From an uncultured Bacteroidales bacterium (GTDB lineage Bacteria > Bacteroidota > Bacteroidia > Bacteroidales > Paludibacteraceae), in assembly GCA_902785605.1 (NCBI GenBank), contig CACZZL010000010.1, forward strand, positions 62,001 to 126,000: a DNA stretch of 64,000 nucleotides. Direction: 5' to 3'. The translations under genes and the position numbers were made by a program. This document shows positions 24,901 to 33,127 of this stretch, one piece after another. How positions within the stretch are numbered: the stretch's first letter is position 1; each line of letters opens with the position of its first letter. The notes beneath the pieces were generated by a model. It did not search any database. It had not been told where the DNA came from and was given only the letters and a program-made list of their open reading frames with translations.

Positions 24901-25336
24901 GTGGAAAGAGCATCTCCGTCAGTTGGACGACCTCAAACAGTCGGTACAGAACGCTTCGTACGAGCAGAAAGACCCGCTGTTGATCTACAAACTGGAGTCG
25001 TCGCATATCTTCGAGGCGATGTTGGATGCCCTCAACCGCCGTGCCATCTCTATTCTGCTGCGTGGACAGATTCATCAGCAGGAGCCCGACCGTGTACAGC
25101 AGGCTCAGCAGCAACGTCGTCAGGACTTCAGCAAGTACCGCACGCAGAAAGATGCCTTGCAACAAGCAGCTCAGGCTTCCGGCGCTGCCGCAGCAGCAGG
25201 GCGTGACACGCGTGAGAACGCACGTCCCGAACCTATCCATGCGGACAAGAAACCGCGTCCGAATGACCCATGTCCGTGCGGTTCCGGTAAGAAGTACAAA
25301 CAATGTCATGGCAGATTGCAGATGCCTGCAATTTGA
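21965..25336 (+). CDS. secA: Preprotein translocase ATPase SecA
   Basis: The 1123-residue motor that drives Sec-dependent export, cycling between cytoplasm and SecYEG. Visible: Walker [35 protein letters not shown], the [10 protein letters not shown] and GTDIKL segments of the second ATPase half, [12 protein letters not shown], and the C-terminal zinc motif [14 protein letters not shown] that binds SecB or ribosomes. The length is usual for Bacteroidota. Residues 153-163 ([11 protein letters not shown]), just before [18 protein letters not shown], are encoded by a GTACAAA-family heptamer array, an insert in an essential gene. Confidence 0.98.
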   Translation: MDFLGIITKLFGNKAQKDMKAIQPIVDQIKAAYETIDALSNDDLRAHSYALMDQLQAAVKPQKDRIAELKASIEETPIDKREKIYNEVDKLEKEIKEVYEKKLTEILPEAYAIVKSAARRFAQSETVVVTATEMDRSLAADPRFDFIEIKSDVQSDDVQGTKDIAVYHNHWMAGGNEITWDMIHYDVQLFGGVVLHQGKIAEMATGEGKTLVATLPVYLNALTHEGVHVVTVNDYLAKRDSEWNGPLYMFLGLTVDCIDKHRPNSDERRKAYACDITFGTNNEFGFDYLRDNMATSPMDLVQRGHNYAIVDEVDSVLIDDARTPLIISGPVPKGEDQMFDEYKDRVAALVRQQTTLTTNLLVEAKKKMGSEDAKEKEAGELALFRAFKGLPKSKALIKYLSEPGVKVRLQKTEEFYLQENEKNMHIATDELYFVIDEKNKSIELTDKGIDALTGTTDDPHFFVLPDVGSEMADLENETGLTPEQRQQRKDDILTNYSVKSERVHTVHQLLKAYTLFEKDVDYIIDNGEVKIVDEQTGRVMEGRRWSDGLHQAVEAKENVKVEGATQTFATITLQNYFRMYNKLAGMTGTAETEAGEFWNIYKLDVVVIPTNKPIARNDMNDRIYRTKREKYNAVIEEIVSMVNQGRPVLVGTTSVEISELLSKMLRLRQIKHNVLNAKLHQQEAQVVAEAGRAGVVTIATNMAGRGTDIKLTPEVKEAGGLAIIGTERHESRRVDRQLRGRAGRQGDPGSSVFYVSLEDDLMRMFGSERIAGVMDKMGFEEGEMIEHKMISNSIERAQKKVEENNFGIRKRLIEYDDVMNQQRNLIYAKRRHALMGERIGVDITNMIRSTAETIFLEARQDNDYEGLKYEVMHTFAIELPFDEEEFSRGKRDELSNKLAEAALDSFKRRMDKLMQVADPVIQQVYETKGQMYENILIPITDSKRVYNIAVNLKAAAESHCKEVVKEFEKRMLLYVIDDEWKEHLRQLDDLKQSVQNASYEQKDPLLIYKLESSHIFEAMLDALNRRAISILLRGQIHQQEPDRVQQAQQQRRQDFSKYRTQKDALQQAAQASGAAAAAGRDTRENARPEPIHADKKPRPNDPCPCGSGKKYKQCHGRLQMPAI
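22421..22451. repeat. Heptamer array, GTACAAA family, inside secA
   Basis: Units GTACAAA, GTGACGAT (8 bases), GTACAAG, GTACAAA, GG. Translated in frame as [11 protein letters not shown]. Confidence 0.9.
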
Positions 25337-25404
25337 AATGAAAAATGAAAAATGAAAAATGAAAAATTAAAAATTACGAATTAAGAATTAATTTGAGATT
25401 TAAG
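25335..25404. repeat. Heptamer array, AAAATGA/AAAATTA family (10 units), after secA
   Basis: Ten consecutive 7-base units grading from AAAATGA (x3 after GAAATGA) to AAAATTA (x2), CGAATTA, AGAATTA, ATTTGAG, ATTTAAG. It starts at the secA stop and contains the TTG start of the DUF3078 gene (25393). Confidence 0.92.
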
Positions 25405-26562
25405 ATCCTCATAGTAGTTTTGCTTTGCGCTGTCACTCATCTGGCAGCGCAACAGTTATATACCGACACGTTCAAGTTGCAGGACATGAACCAGACCGTT
25501 GATGCGGATGCCCTGCTGCTGGACATGATCGCTGCGCAAACGGCTGAATTGTATGCCAACGACTCCACGGCGGACACGCTCACCTATGCGGATCTGATGC
25601 GGCTGGACTCGATCGCACGGGAGGTGGCGTATCTGGATTCGCTGCGGACTGCCAACGAGGCACTGGAGATCGAGCAGATCATCGTGGAGAACCCCACCAT
25701 CGAAGTGGAGAAATCGCTGGTCAAGGATGCGGAGGAAGACCGACGCGATGTGCTGCGCGCGATCCGGGACATGAAAACGCCTTGGCGCAAGGAAGCCACA
25801 CTCATGCTCCAGATCACGCAGAACTACGTCACCCGTAACTGGTACCAAGGCGGTTCGTCTTCCTTCGCGGGACTCGGAATAGCCAAAGGGCAGATCAATT
25901 ATATCACCGACCGCTTCACGTGGGAGAATACCGGCGAATGGCGTATAGGCGGTTCGACCGTCTCGGCGGACAGCCTGCACAAGGTGAACACGACCGATGA
26001 CCTGTTCCGCGTCTATTCGAAGGCGAACCTCAAAGTCGTACCCAAATTGTTTGCCTCGTTCTCCGTTGAACTGGAGACGCGTCTGCTGCCGACCTATAAG
26101 TCCAACTCAATGCAGCTCAAGTCCGCTCCGTTCTCACCGTTGCGTTTCAATGCCGCCATCGGTCTCGACTACAAACCGGTGAAGAACCTCTCCATCTCCG
26201 TCTCGCCGCTCTCGTACAAGGTGATTCATGTGAGCGACACGGTGCGGGTCTTGGTCACCGACTACGGCTTGGAACCGGGGCAGAAGACGCAACATAACAT
26301 CGGTTCGTCCGTGCGTATCGAGTACCTGTGGAAACCCGTACGTGAGGTCTCCATCGAATCCAAATTCTACATGTACACCAATTACCGGCACGTGGAACTG
26401 GATCTGGAGGTGAACTGCGATTTTATCATCAACCGCTTCATGTCGGCTCGTCTGATGCTGCATCCGCGGTACGACACTTCGGTCATTATGGAAGGGGATA
26501 CACACGCCAAGATACAGTTCCGCGAACTGCTATCCATCGGTTTTGCGCATAAGTTCAGATAA
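25393..26562 (+). CDS. DUF3078 family exported protein
   Basis: A 389-residue protein with signal LRFKILIVVLLCAVTHLAAQ and a C-terminal half of beta strands (YVTRNWYQGGSSSFAGLG, RFTWENTGEWRIGG, FRELLSIGFAHKFR) typical of DUF3078, thought to be an outer-membrane-associated barrel. The only plausible start is TTG at 25393, which lies in a heptamer array; this is unusual, and a frameshift upstream of it is an alternative. The N-terminal 120 residues are acidic and helical. A paralogue is encoded at 41085-42200. Confidence 0.82.
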   Translation: MRFKILIVVLLCAVTHLAAQQLYTDTFKLQDMNQTVDADALLLDMIAAQTAELYANDSTADTLTYADLMRLDSIAREVAYLDSLRTANEALEIEQIIVENPTIEVEKSLVKDAEEDRRDVLRAIRDMKTPWRKEATLMLQITQNYVTRNWYQGGSSSFAGLGIAKGQINYITDRFTWENTGEWRIGGSTVSADSLHKVNTTDDLFRVYSKANLKVVPKLFASFSVELETRLLPTYKSNSMQLKSAPFSPLRFNAAIGLDYKPVKNLSISVSPLSYKVIHVSDTVRVLVTDYGLEPGQKTQHNIGSSVRIEYLWKPVREVSIESKFYMYTNYRHVELDLEVNCDFIINRFMSARLMLHPRYDTSVIMEGDTHAKIQFRELLSIGFAHKFR

Positions 26563-26595
26563 AGGCTAAAGGTTAAAGGCTAAAGGTTAAAGTTG
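26561..26595. repeat. Heptamer array, AAAGGCT family (5 units) between convergent genes
   Basis: Units AAAGGCT, AAAGGTT, AAAGGCT, AAAGGTT, AAAGTTG. It overlaps the stop codons of both the DUF3078 gene and the convergent HD-domain gene. Confidence 0.92.
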
Positions 26596-27162
26596 TTCGC
26601 CGCACAGATCAACTAACTCCTGCCACCTCACATAGGCAGCGTGACCGTACTTCCAGATGTTGTACTTGATCTTGTTGATATCCACCTCTTCTCCGAGGTG
26701 GCTTTTTGAATAGAACTTGTCCGCGTAACAGATGATTTTCTCTTCCAGCGACTGCGGACAATAGTCGCGTTCGGGAATCGGCAGCTCTTCCCGTTCCACT
26801 TGTTCAATGGTGATACCCGTTCCCGTGTGCCGCTCTGCGACCAACGCGTGCTTCGGATAGCCTTCGGCGCGCAACAACTCTGCACCTAAAAAGCCGTGCT
26901 CGATATACTTATGGCTGCCGCGGCAGTAGATCTTCGGCGCGTCGCAGAAGATGATCCCTATATCGTGCAACATCGCTGCCTCTTCGACAAACTGCCTATC
27001 CACCAGACATTCGCCATTCGCCCCTTCGCCATTCGTCCATTCCGGATGTGCATCGATGATACGCAACGCACGGTCGGCTACTTGCCGACTATGCGTCACC
27101 AGCACTTCTCGCAGTTGCGGGTAGTTGCCGTAGTATTTATCGATGAGAGAGAGATAATTCAA
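26587..27162 (-). CDS. HD-domain phosphohydrolase
   Basis: A 191-residue soluble protein of the HD superfamily: VTHSRQVADRAL gives the first His, AAMLHDIGI the HD pair, and HKYIEHGFLGAELL with LVAERHTGTG later metal-binding histidines. Substrate is unknown; small HD proteins of this type act on nucleotides. Residues 41-51 (EWTNGEGANGE) are translated from a TTCGCCA-family heptamer array placed just before the metal motif. It is the last gene of the minus-strand unit nadK-lgt-fmt-HD. Confidence 0.88.
   Translation of the reverse strand: MNYLSLIDKYYGNYPQLREVLVTHSRQVADRALRIIDAHPEWTNGEGANGECLVDRQFVEEAAMLHDIGIIFCDAPKIYCRGSHKYIEHGFLGAELLRAEGYPKHALVAERHTGTGITIEQVEREELPIPERDYCPQSLEEKIICYADKFYSKSHLGEEVDINKIKYNIWKYGHAAYVRWQELVDLCGEQL
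27009..27042. repeat. Heptamer array, ATTCGCC family, inside the HD gene
   Basis: Units ATTCGCC, ATTCGCC, CCTTCGCC, ATTCGTCC. Read on the minus strand as EWTNGEGANGE, the same frame as in the U32 and rimM genes. Confidence 0.85.
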
Positions 27163-27202
27163 AATGAAAAATGAAAAATGAAAAATTAAGAATTACGAAT
27201 TC
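27161..27202. repeat. Heptamer array, AAAATGA/AAAATTA family (6 units) between fmt and the HD gene
   Basis: Units AAAATGA x3, AAAATTA, AGAATTA, CGAATTC, in the same order of variants as at 25335-25404. It touches the fmt stop and the HD-gene start. Confidence 0.92.
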
Positions 27203-28130
27203 AATGCAGACCGTTTAGGAAGGAACGGGCATCCATGCGTTTCTTACCCGGTGCTTGCAGTTCAAGAATCCGCACAGCGCCTTCGCGGCAGGGTACGATG
27301 ATGTCTTTCGAGGTCTCGAGGTCTCGAGATTTCGAGATCTCGACAGAATAAACTTTGACATTCTCAAATGACTGTCCGTTGATAGTGAGGTTCGCCCAGG
27401 CTGCAGGATAGGGGCTGAGGCCGCGTACAAAATTATGCACCTCCTGCGCTGTCTTCTCATCGAACTTGATCTCGCAGTCCTCTTTGAAGATCTTCGGTGC
27501 GGGACGTAACTCAGCGATCTGCGGTTGCGGCGTTGTCGGCACTTCGATACCTTTGTTCTCGCAGTCAATGATCAAATCCACCGTGCGGGTCACAAGACCT
27601 GTTCCCATCTCCATCAATCGGTCGTGTACCGAACCGACGTTCTCGTCTTCGCCGATAGCGATCCGCTCTTGCAAGATCATGTTACCGGTATCGATCTCAT
27701 GCTTGAGCATGAACGTCGTTGCGCCGGTCTCTTTGTCGCCGTTCATCACCGCCCAGTTGATCGGCGCTGCACCGCGGTACTGAGGCAGCAGAGACGCATG
27801 CAGGTTGAACGTGCCCAAGCGCGGCATGGTCCATACGACCTCCGGTAACATCCTAAACGCTACAACGATCTGCAGATCGGCATGGTACGAACGCAGTTCT
27901 TCAATGAACGCCTCGTCTTTCAGTTTCTCCGGTTGGAGTACCGGCAGACCAACCTCCAACGCATACTTCTTCACGTCCGAGAACTGCATCTGGTGGCCGC
28001 GACCTGCCGGTTTATCCGGCATCGTCACCACAGCTACCACATTATATCCTCCTTCCACCAACGCCCTTAGGCTCGCTACCGCAAACTCAGGCGTACCCAG
28101 ATAGATGATTCGTAAATCTTGTTTCGTCAT
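27201..28130 (-). CDS. fmt: Methionyl-tRNA formyltransferase
   Basis: Formylates initiator Met-tRNA with 10-formyl-tetrahydrofolate. Motifs: YLGTPEFAVASLRAL, the catalytic NLHASLLPQYRGAAPINWAV and TGATTFML, LSPYPAAWANL in the C-terminal domain; 309 residues, normal length. Residues 263-275 (VEISKSRDLETSK) in the C-terminal tRNA-binding domain are encoded by five octamers (TCTCGAGG family), again an in-frame insert in a core gene. Start overlaps lgt by 4 bp. Confidence 0.97.
   Translation of the reverse strand: MTKQDLRIIYLGTPEFAVASLRALVEGGYNVVAVVTMPDKPAGRGHQMQFSDVKKYALEVGLPVLQPEKLKDEAFIEELRSYHADLQIVVAFRMLPEVVWTMPRLGTFNLHASLLPQYRGAAPINWAVMNGDKETGATTFMLKHEIDTGNMILQERIAIGEDENVGSVHDRLMEMGTGLVTRTVDLIIDCENKGIEVPTTPQPQIAELRPAPKIFKEDCEIKFDEKTAQEVHNFVRGLSPYPAAWANLTINGQSFENVKVYSVEISKSRDLETSKDIIVPCREGAVRILELQAPGKKRMDARSFLNGLH
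27306..27345. repeat. Octamer array, TCTCGAGG family (5 units), inside fmt
   Basis: Units TTTCGAGG, TCTCGAGG, TCTCGAGA, TTTCGAGA, TCTCGACA. Read on the minus strand as VEISKSRDLETSK. A related array lies before dnaK (59764-59797). Confidence 0.9.
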
Positions 28131-29098
28131 TTCTTCGCTTTCTCGTTTTTTCTGTACTTGGGATCTAACGACTCGGGCTGTTGGTCCACGACGGGGCTGA
28201 GCGGCCGCTTATACGCGCGTATAATAAGGAATAGACCGAGCGCAATGAACGGTACGCTGAGCAATTGACCCATGTTAAAGAGGTGTCCTGCCTCGAAGGC
28301 CTCCTGGTCCAACTTGATGAACTCCAAGCAGAAACGGGTGAAGAACACGATCTCGAGGAACACACCCAGCAACAGTCCTTCGCGACGACGGGCCTGCGTG
28401 AACTTGTACATCGGGTACGTCACAGCAAAGGCGGCCAAGCAGTACAAGATCTCATAAATCTGCGTCGGATGACACGGCACATCGCGGTAACTGTCTCCGT
28501 TCACGAAGATGAATCCCCAGGGCAGCGATGTCGGCTCGCCGTAGATCTCGCTGTTCATCAGGTTACCCAGACGAATGAGCGCGCCGGTGATACATACGCC
28601 GATACACAGACGATCCAATATCCACAGCCAACTGGTGCCGAACTGCGGGTACTTGCTGAACTTGAACTTATTGAGCAACACCGCTGCGGTAATCAGACCG
28701 ATTGCTCCTCCGTGGCTGCTCAAACCGCCTTCCCATATCTTAAACAGCATCAACGGGTGCTCGATATACGGGTTGCGGTAGGCAAATTCCCATCCGAATA
28801 GATGCCAAGGCTTCGTAGAAATATCCATCATACTGCAGTACCCTGCCAGAGCCGGATTGGTGCAGTCATGCCACTCGTAGAACCAACAGTGACCCAAACG
28901 GGCACCGATGATCACACCGGCTGCCATCCAAAAGAAAAGCAGGTCCGGCCACTCTGCCGGGCAGTTCTCCTTCTTGTACATGCTCTCGTTGATCTTCCAA
29001 CATACATACAATCCGATGGCCCATAACAAACCATACCAACGGACACCGCTGTCTCCAAAAATATATGGACTCACGTCCCATGTAATAACATCTAACAT
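28127..29098 (-). CDS. lgt: Prolipoprotein diacylglyceryl transferase
   Basis: Inner-membrane enzyme that transfers diacylglycerol from phosphatidylglycerol to the lipobox cysteine of prolipoproteins. Seven or so hydrophobic helices and the signatures EGGLSSHGGAIG, IRLGNLMNSEIYGEP and PCHPTQIYE are present in 323 residues. The many lipoproteins in this window are its substrates. It lies 1 bp after nadK and overlaps fmt by 4 bp. Confidence 0.97.
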   Translation of the reverse strand: MLDVITWDVSPYIFGDSGVRWYGLLWAIGLYVCWKINESMYKKENCPAEWPDLLFFWMAAGVIIGARLGHCWFYEWHDCTNPALAGYCSMMDISTKPWHLFGWEFAYRNPYIEHPLMLFKIWEGGLSSHGGAIGLITAAVLLNKFKFSKYPQFGTSWLWILDRLCIGVCITGALIRLGNLMNSEIYGEPTSLPWGFIFVNGDSYRDVPCHPTQIYEILYCLAAFAVTYPMYKFTQARRREGLLLGVFLEIVFFTRFCLEFIKLDQEAFEAGHLFNMGQLLSVPFIALGLFLIIRAYKRPLSPVVDQQPESLDPKYRKNEKAKK

Positions 29099-29099
29099 A

Positions 29100-29993
29100 T
29101 TACTTACCCCAATTTAATTTAGCTCGTAAACTCTTCAAGAAACTGTTGTCGCCTATCTGCACCACTTTGACGGTGTAACTGGCGCGTTCGATATGCAGCG
29201 TCATGTCGGTACTCAGACTCTGACTGCGGCCGTCCACCGACACCATGAACGCATCGTAACGGCTGCTGACACGGATGTCAAATTTCCAATCGTCCGGAAC
29301 TACTAACGGCTTGACAGTCAGGCTGTGTGGTGCGATCGGTGTGAGAATGATACCACGGTTCTGCGGAGCCATCAGCGGACCACCGATAGACAGGTTGTAC
29401 GCCGTACTGCCGGTCGGAGTGGCAATCACCAAACCGTCCGAGTTATAGGTGTGCAGGTACTCGCCGTTCACCTTCAACTCGATCTGCAGCATACTACTCA
29501 AACCCTCTTTGAGAATAGCGATCTCGTTCAGCGCGTTCGGGGCCAGGATAAGCCCGTCGCGGCGGTTGCCCTCTTTGTCCAGTACGCTGAGGTTCAGCAG
29601 GCTGCGCTGCTCAATCGTGTACTCGCCATCCACCAGTTTCTGCATGATATCGTCCATCTGGTCCGTTTGCACTTCTGCCAGAAAACCCAGATGACCGCAG
29701 TTGATGCCAAGAATAGGGATGTTCTTCTGACCGATCGCCGCTGCACTGGTGAGGAACGTACCGTCACCGCCTACTGACAGCGCAAAATCAATCGGACCCT
29801 CGTTCAGCGGTTTCGCTGTGTCTCCGTTGATGAACCCGTCATCAAAAACAGGGTACTCGCGCAAGTCCAATTCCTGACGTAATTCCTGGGAAAGGAGCAC
29901 ATGAACGCCCTTCTCGTCCATAAACTGCAAAATATGCCGAACAGCTGCCAGCGTTTCGGATTTCATCGCATTTCCAAATACTGCAATTGTCAT
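29100..29993 (-). CDS. nadK: NAD kinase
   Basis: Phosphorylates NAD to NADP with ATP. Motifs: LSVGGDGTFLTSAAAIG (the GGDG site), GINCGHLGFLAEV, YNSDGLVIATPTGSTAYNLS and IGGPLMAPQNRGI; 297 residues. It is the first gene of the unit nadK-lgt-fmt-HD with a minus-strand promoter at 30024-30055. Confidence 0.98.
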   Translation of the reverse strand: MTIAVFGNAMKSETLAAVRHILQFMDEKGVHVLLSQELRQELDLREYPVFDDGFINGDTAKPLNEGPIDFALSVGGDGTFLTSAAAIGQKNIPILGINCGHLGFLAEVQTDQMDDIMQKLVDGEYTIEQRSLLNLSVLDKEGNRRDGLILAPNALNEIAILKEGLSSMLQIELKVNGEYLHTYNSDGLVIATPTGSTAYNLSIGGPLMAPQNRGIILTPIAPHSLTVKPLVVPDDWKFDIRVSSRYDAFMVSVDGRSQSLSTDMTLHIERASYTVKVVQIGDNSFLKSLRAKLNWGK

Positions 29994-30023
29994 AAGGCCA
30001 CAATATCCTAATTTAATTCGGCT

Positions 30024-30104
30024 GCAAAGTTACAACAAAAATTGCATATACGCAAGATTTTAATCGAAAAAACTTGCATATATCCGTTTTTTTTCGTACC
30101 TTTG
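30024..30104. promoter_or_regulatory. Divergent promoters for nadK and the 30142 gene
   Basis: Minus: CTTGCGTATATGCAA (30055-30041) and TAACTTTGC (30032-30024). Plus: CTTGC at 30073-30077 and TACCTTTG at 30097-30104. Confidence 0.8.
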
Positions 30105-30141
30105 TGCCCATTTTGAAAATAATGTATAAATAATGTATAGA

Positions 30142-31155
30142 ATGAGAACCATTTATTCATTTGTATTGGCTGCCTGTTTGTTGCTGGGCGGTGTCGCGCC
30201 GATCGTAGCACAGGAAGTAGAGGAGGAAGAACCGGTAGTGATTGTAGCGCCGGACACGGTCATTGAAAAGACGGCATACACGCTGTCGGGTCAGGGCGTG
30301 ACGATTAGTGTCAGTTACGGTTCCGCGTACCCTGCCGGACATTCTTATAACAATATCGATCAGACTTATTTCGCTTGTTTGGCTGGTGGTTCCATGACCA
30401 TCAGTGCCGAGCAAAACATCCAAGGAATCGCTATCAATGGATGGGTGAAAAAGAATTTCTCAGCATCCTGCGATCATGGTACAATCGACTATCTGTCTGA
30501 CGAATACGACGATGCTACCGGTGAACCGGTCTTGACGATTTCGGATATCGAGAATCCTTCCGTCACCATCACGTGCGACAACCAGTTGCGCTGCTTCAGT
30601 GTCGAGGTCTATTTCTTCGAAAACCCCGGTGCAACTCAAGGAGAAGTGATGGATACCGTGCGTCTGACCATGACCACGGTGCAGGCTTTAGACTATTCGG
30701 AAGACACACTGTATTCCCAAGAAGGAGCCTACAGTTACTGGCTCTCGTTGGCTCCCGCAGAGGGCTATCCGCAGATTTGGCTGGATATGTATGCTGCCGT
30801 CAAGGGTGATCTAAGCGGCGAGTATTCGCTCTATGACTACAACGTCGGCGACTACACCTTCGTGCAACTGAGTGCCGATGAACTGGACTACGAGTATGCA
30901 TACGACCAGGCGTTTGTTATCACCAAGAACGGCGAGAACTACCATATCGAAGGCTATATCATTGCAGACAACGACGTTCAGTATGAGTTCGTCTATGACG
31001 GCCCTATCGCGCTCGCATTGCCGGAGGAAGAAGGCATTGAGGATGTACAAAGGGACAATGTACAATGTACCAAGGTGATTCGGGACGGTGTGCTCTACAT
31101 TGAGCGCAACGGTGTTCGTTATACTTTGCAAGGAATGATTGAACGATTATTTTAA
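30142..31155 (+). CDS. Hypothetical secreted protein with a C-terminal sorting-like tail
   Basis: About 337 residues with a signal (MRTIYSFVLAACLLLGGVAP); an ATG three codons earlier (30133) is also possible. The body is acidic and probably all-beta. The last 25 residues (VIRDGVLYIERNGVRYTLQG, then MIERLF) follow the pattern of short C-terminal tails on secreted Bacteroidales proteins, which may be type IX secretion signals. Directly before this tail a GTACAAA-family heptamer array is translated as DVQRDNVQCTK. No enzymatic motif is evident. Confidence 0.8.
   Translation: MRTIYSFVLAACLLLGGVAPIVAQEVEEEEPVVIVAPDTVIEKTAYTLSGQGVTISVSYGSAYPAGHSYNNIDQTYFACLAGGSMTISAEQNIQGIAINGWVKKNFSASCDHGTIDYLSDEYDDATGEPVLTISDIENPSVTITCDNQLRCFSVEVYFFENPGATQGEVMDTVRLTMTTVQALDYSEDTLYSQEGAYSYWLSLAPAEGYPQIWLDMYAAVKGDLSGEYSLYDYNVGDYTFVQLSADELDYEYAYDQAFVITKNGENYHIEGYIIADNDVQYEFVYDGPIALALPEEEGIEDVQRDNVQCTKVIRDGVLYIERNGVRYTLQGMIERLF
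31043..31075. repeat. Heptamer array, GTACAAA family, inside the 30142 gene
   Basis: Units TGTACAA, AGGGACAA (8), TGTACAA, TGTACCA, AGG. Read as DVQRDNVQCTK, nearly the same peptide as in secA, trmN6 and the TrmH-family gene. Confidence 0.9.
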
Positions 31156-31172
31156 TAAAAAATTATTAAAAT

Positions 31173-31205
31173 CTTGCATATATGCAATTTTTGTTGTATC
31201 TTTGC
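31173..31205 (+). promoter_or_regulatory. Promoter of pdxJ
   Basis: CTTGC at 31173-31177, CATATATG next to it, TATCTTTGC at 31197-31205, 32 bases before the ATG. Confidence 0.8.
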
Positions 31206-31236
31206 AGCAAATTTTTGAGTTAAGCGAATTGGAGAC

Positions 31237-31953
31237 ATGACAAAACTCAGTGTTAATATCAACAAAGTCGCTACGTTGCGTAACGCACGAGGCGGCAATC
31301 TTCCTGATGTTCAGCGTTTTGCAGTAGACTGTGAGTTGTTTGGCGCGCAAGGAATCACTGTACACCCGCGTCCGGATGAGCGTCATATACGTAAGGAGGA
31401 TGTGTACCAACTCAAGTCGATGGTCACTACCGAGTTGAACGTGGAGGGCAACCCGACCGAGGAATTTCTGGCACTGGTAGAGGACATTCGTCCTACCCAA
31501 GTGACCTTGGTGCCTGACGACCCGAACCAGTTGACTTCCAATCACGGTTGGGATACCCGTCGTAACCTTGATTTCCTCAAAGGTGTGGTCAACCAGTTGC
31601 ACGCCTATCGTATCCGCGTCAGCATCTTTGTGGACCCGGATCCGGTAATGGTAGAATATGCGTTACGTACCGGTACTGACCGGGTGGAGTTGTATACCGG
31701 CCCCTATGCTGAGCTGTTTGTCACAGACCCGAAACGGGCTATCGAAAAATACCGTCCTGCGGCAGAGAAAGCACACGAACTGGGACTTGGTATGAACGCC
31801 GGACATGATCTTAACCTCAAGAACCTCAAGCCTTTCGTTAAGGCTTTCCCGTGGACGGCAGAGGTATCGATTGGTCATGCCATCGTCTGTGATGCCCTTT
31901 ATCTCGGTATTCAGGAGACCATTCAGGAGTATTTGGAATGCTTAAAGAAGTAA
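31237..31953 (+). CDS. pdxJ: Pyridoxine 5'-phosphate synthase
   Basis: Condenses 1-deoxyxylulose 5-phosphate with 3-amino-2-oxopropyl phosphate to pyridoxine 5'-phosphate. The TIM-barrel motifs are clear: [47 protein letters not shown] and [15 protein letters not shown]; 238 residues. It heads the unit pdxJ-exbB-exbD-tonB, a common Bacteroidota arrangement. The stop lies in a heptamer array. Confidence 0.98.
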   Translation: MTKLSVNINKVATLRNARGGNLPDVQRFAVDCELFGAQGITVHPRPDERHIRKEDVYQLKSMVTTELNVEGNPTEEFLALVEDIRPTQVTLVPDDPNQLTSNHGWDTRRNLDFLKGVVNQLHAYRIRVSIFVDPDPVMVEYALRTGTDRVELYTGPYAELFVTDPKRAIEKYRPAAEKAHELGLGMNAGHDLNLKNLKPFVKAFPWTAEVSIGHAIVCDALYLGIQETIQEYLECLKK

Positions 31954-31985
31954 ATCAAAAATCATAAATCAAAAATCATACATAG
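31951..31985. repeat. Heptamer array, TAAATCA/AAAATCA family (5 units)
   Basis: Units TAAATCA, AAAATCA, TAAATCA, AAAATCA, TACATAG; the first base triplet is the pdxJ stop codon. Confidence 0.9.
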
Positions 31986-31989
31986 TTTT

Positions 31990-32679
31990 ATGTTATTGCA
32001 AATTGACACAACTGCTGCTGCCGAGCCGATTCAGGCAGTAGTCGAAGAAACCACTCAGTCGATGAATCTGTTGGAAATGGCCATGTACGGCGGATGGATC
32101 ATGATCATCCTTGCTATCCTGCTGGCCGGCGCATGTTATATCTTCATTGAGCGCCTCGTGGTGCTCAAGCAGGCTACACGCGAAGACAAATCGTTCATGG
32201 ACCGCATTCGCGACTATATCCATGACGGTAAGATTGACTCCGCGCTCAACCTCTGCAAGCAGACAGACACACCGTCTGCGCATATGATTGAGAAAGGTAT
32301 CACGCGTATCGGTCGCCCGATGCAGGATGTGCAGGTAGCGGTTGAGAACGTAGGTAACCTGGAGGTCGGCCGTCTGGAGAAAGGACTCGTCATCATGGCG
32401 ACGATTGCCGGCGGTGCTCCGATGCTCGGTTTCCTCGGTACCGTCATCGGTATGGTGCAGACTTTCTACGATATGGCACAGACTTCGGGCGGTGTGATTG
32501 AGATGTCCACCCTCTCCAGTGGTATGTACCAGGCCATGGTCACCACGATTGGTGGTCTGATCGTCGGCATCCTTGCTATGTTCGCTTACAACTTCCTCGT
32601 GGCACGCATTGACCGCGTCGTACGTCTGCTCGAGAGCCGCACAATGGAATTCATGGACCTGCTCAACGAGCCAGCCTAA
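31990..32679 (+). CDS. exbB: MotA/TolQ/ExbB proton channel protein
   Basis: A 229-residue inner-membrane protein with a first helix at about 32-52 (GWIMIILAILLAGACYIFIE) and two more near 130-150 and 175-200 (GGAPMLGFLGTVIGMVQTF; MVTTIGGLIVGILAMFAYNF). These are the ExbB/TolQ signatures. With ExbD it uses the proton gradient to energise TonB, serving the TonB-dependent receptors of the outer membrane. A TolQ role in envelope constriction cannot be excluded by sequence. Confidence 0.93.
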   Translation: MLLQIDTTAAAEPIQAVVEETTQSMNLLEMAMYGGWIMIILAILLAGACYIFIERLVVLKQATREDKSFMDRIRDYIHDGKIDSALNLCKQTDTPSAHMIEKGITRIGRPMQDVQVAVENVGNLEVGRLEKGLVIMATIAGGAPMLGFLGTVIGMVQTFYDMAQTSGGVIEMSTLSSGMYQAMVTTIGGLIVGILAMFAYNFLVARIDRVVRLLESRTMEFMDLLNEPA

Positions 32680-32680
32680 T

Positions 32681-32708
32681 CCGTAACCCGTAACCCATAA
32701 CCCGTAAC
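32681..32708. repeat. Heptamer array, CCGTAAC family (4 units) between exbB and exbD
   Basis: Units CCGTAAC, CCGTAAC, CCATAAC, CCGTAAC. It begins one base after the exbB stop codon. Confidence 0.92.
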
Positions 32709-32712
32709 CTTT

Positions 32713-33120
32713 ATGGCATTAAAAAGACGAAATAGGGTAGAAGCGACGTTTGCTATGAGCTCGATGACGGACTTGGTGTTCCTCTTGCTCCTCTTCTTTG
32801 TCATGGCATCCACTATGTCTTCGCCCAACGATATCAAAATCAACCTGCCTACGGCACGTGCCAAGAAAGCTACGCAGCCGCAGGTGGCGAAAGTGTCCAT
32901 TGACAACCTCGGTAATTACTTCGTTGCGCTGGGCAAAGCCAAACCCGTAGCAATCGATCCTGATAACTTGGAAGGATATCTCAGTGGCATTCAGGCGTCC
33001 GATTCAACGATGTATATCGCATTACATGCAGACGAAGACGTGGCGTACAAAGAGGTAGTCCGCGTCCTCGATATTGCCAACGAGCATCATATGCGGTTGG
33101 TAGTGGCTACGAAACGATAA
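32713..33120 (+). CDS. exbD: Biopolymer transporter ExbD/TolR family protein
   Basis: A 135-residue protein with one N-terminal helix (MTDLVFLLLLFFVMASTMSS) bearing the conserved Asp that takes part in proton translocation, then a periplasmic domain with the late MYIALHADEDVAYKEVVRVL motif. Partner of the ExbB-like protein encoded just upstream and the TonB-like protein just downstream. Confidence 0.94.
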   Translation: MALKRRNRVEATFAMSSMTDLVFLLLLFFVMASTMSSPNDIKINLPTARAKKATQPQVAKVSIDNLGNYFVALGKAKPVAIDPDNLEGYLSGIQASDSTMYIALHADEDVAYKEVVRVLDIANEHHMRLVVATKR

Positions 33121-33127
33121 ACCATTC

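Noticed and set aside
30008..30211. 67-codon minus-strand frame between nadK and the 30142 gene
   Set aside because: It covers the divergent promoter region and has no recognisable protein features.
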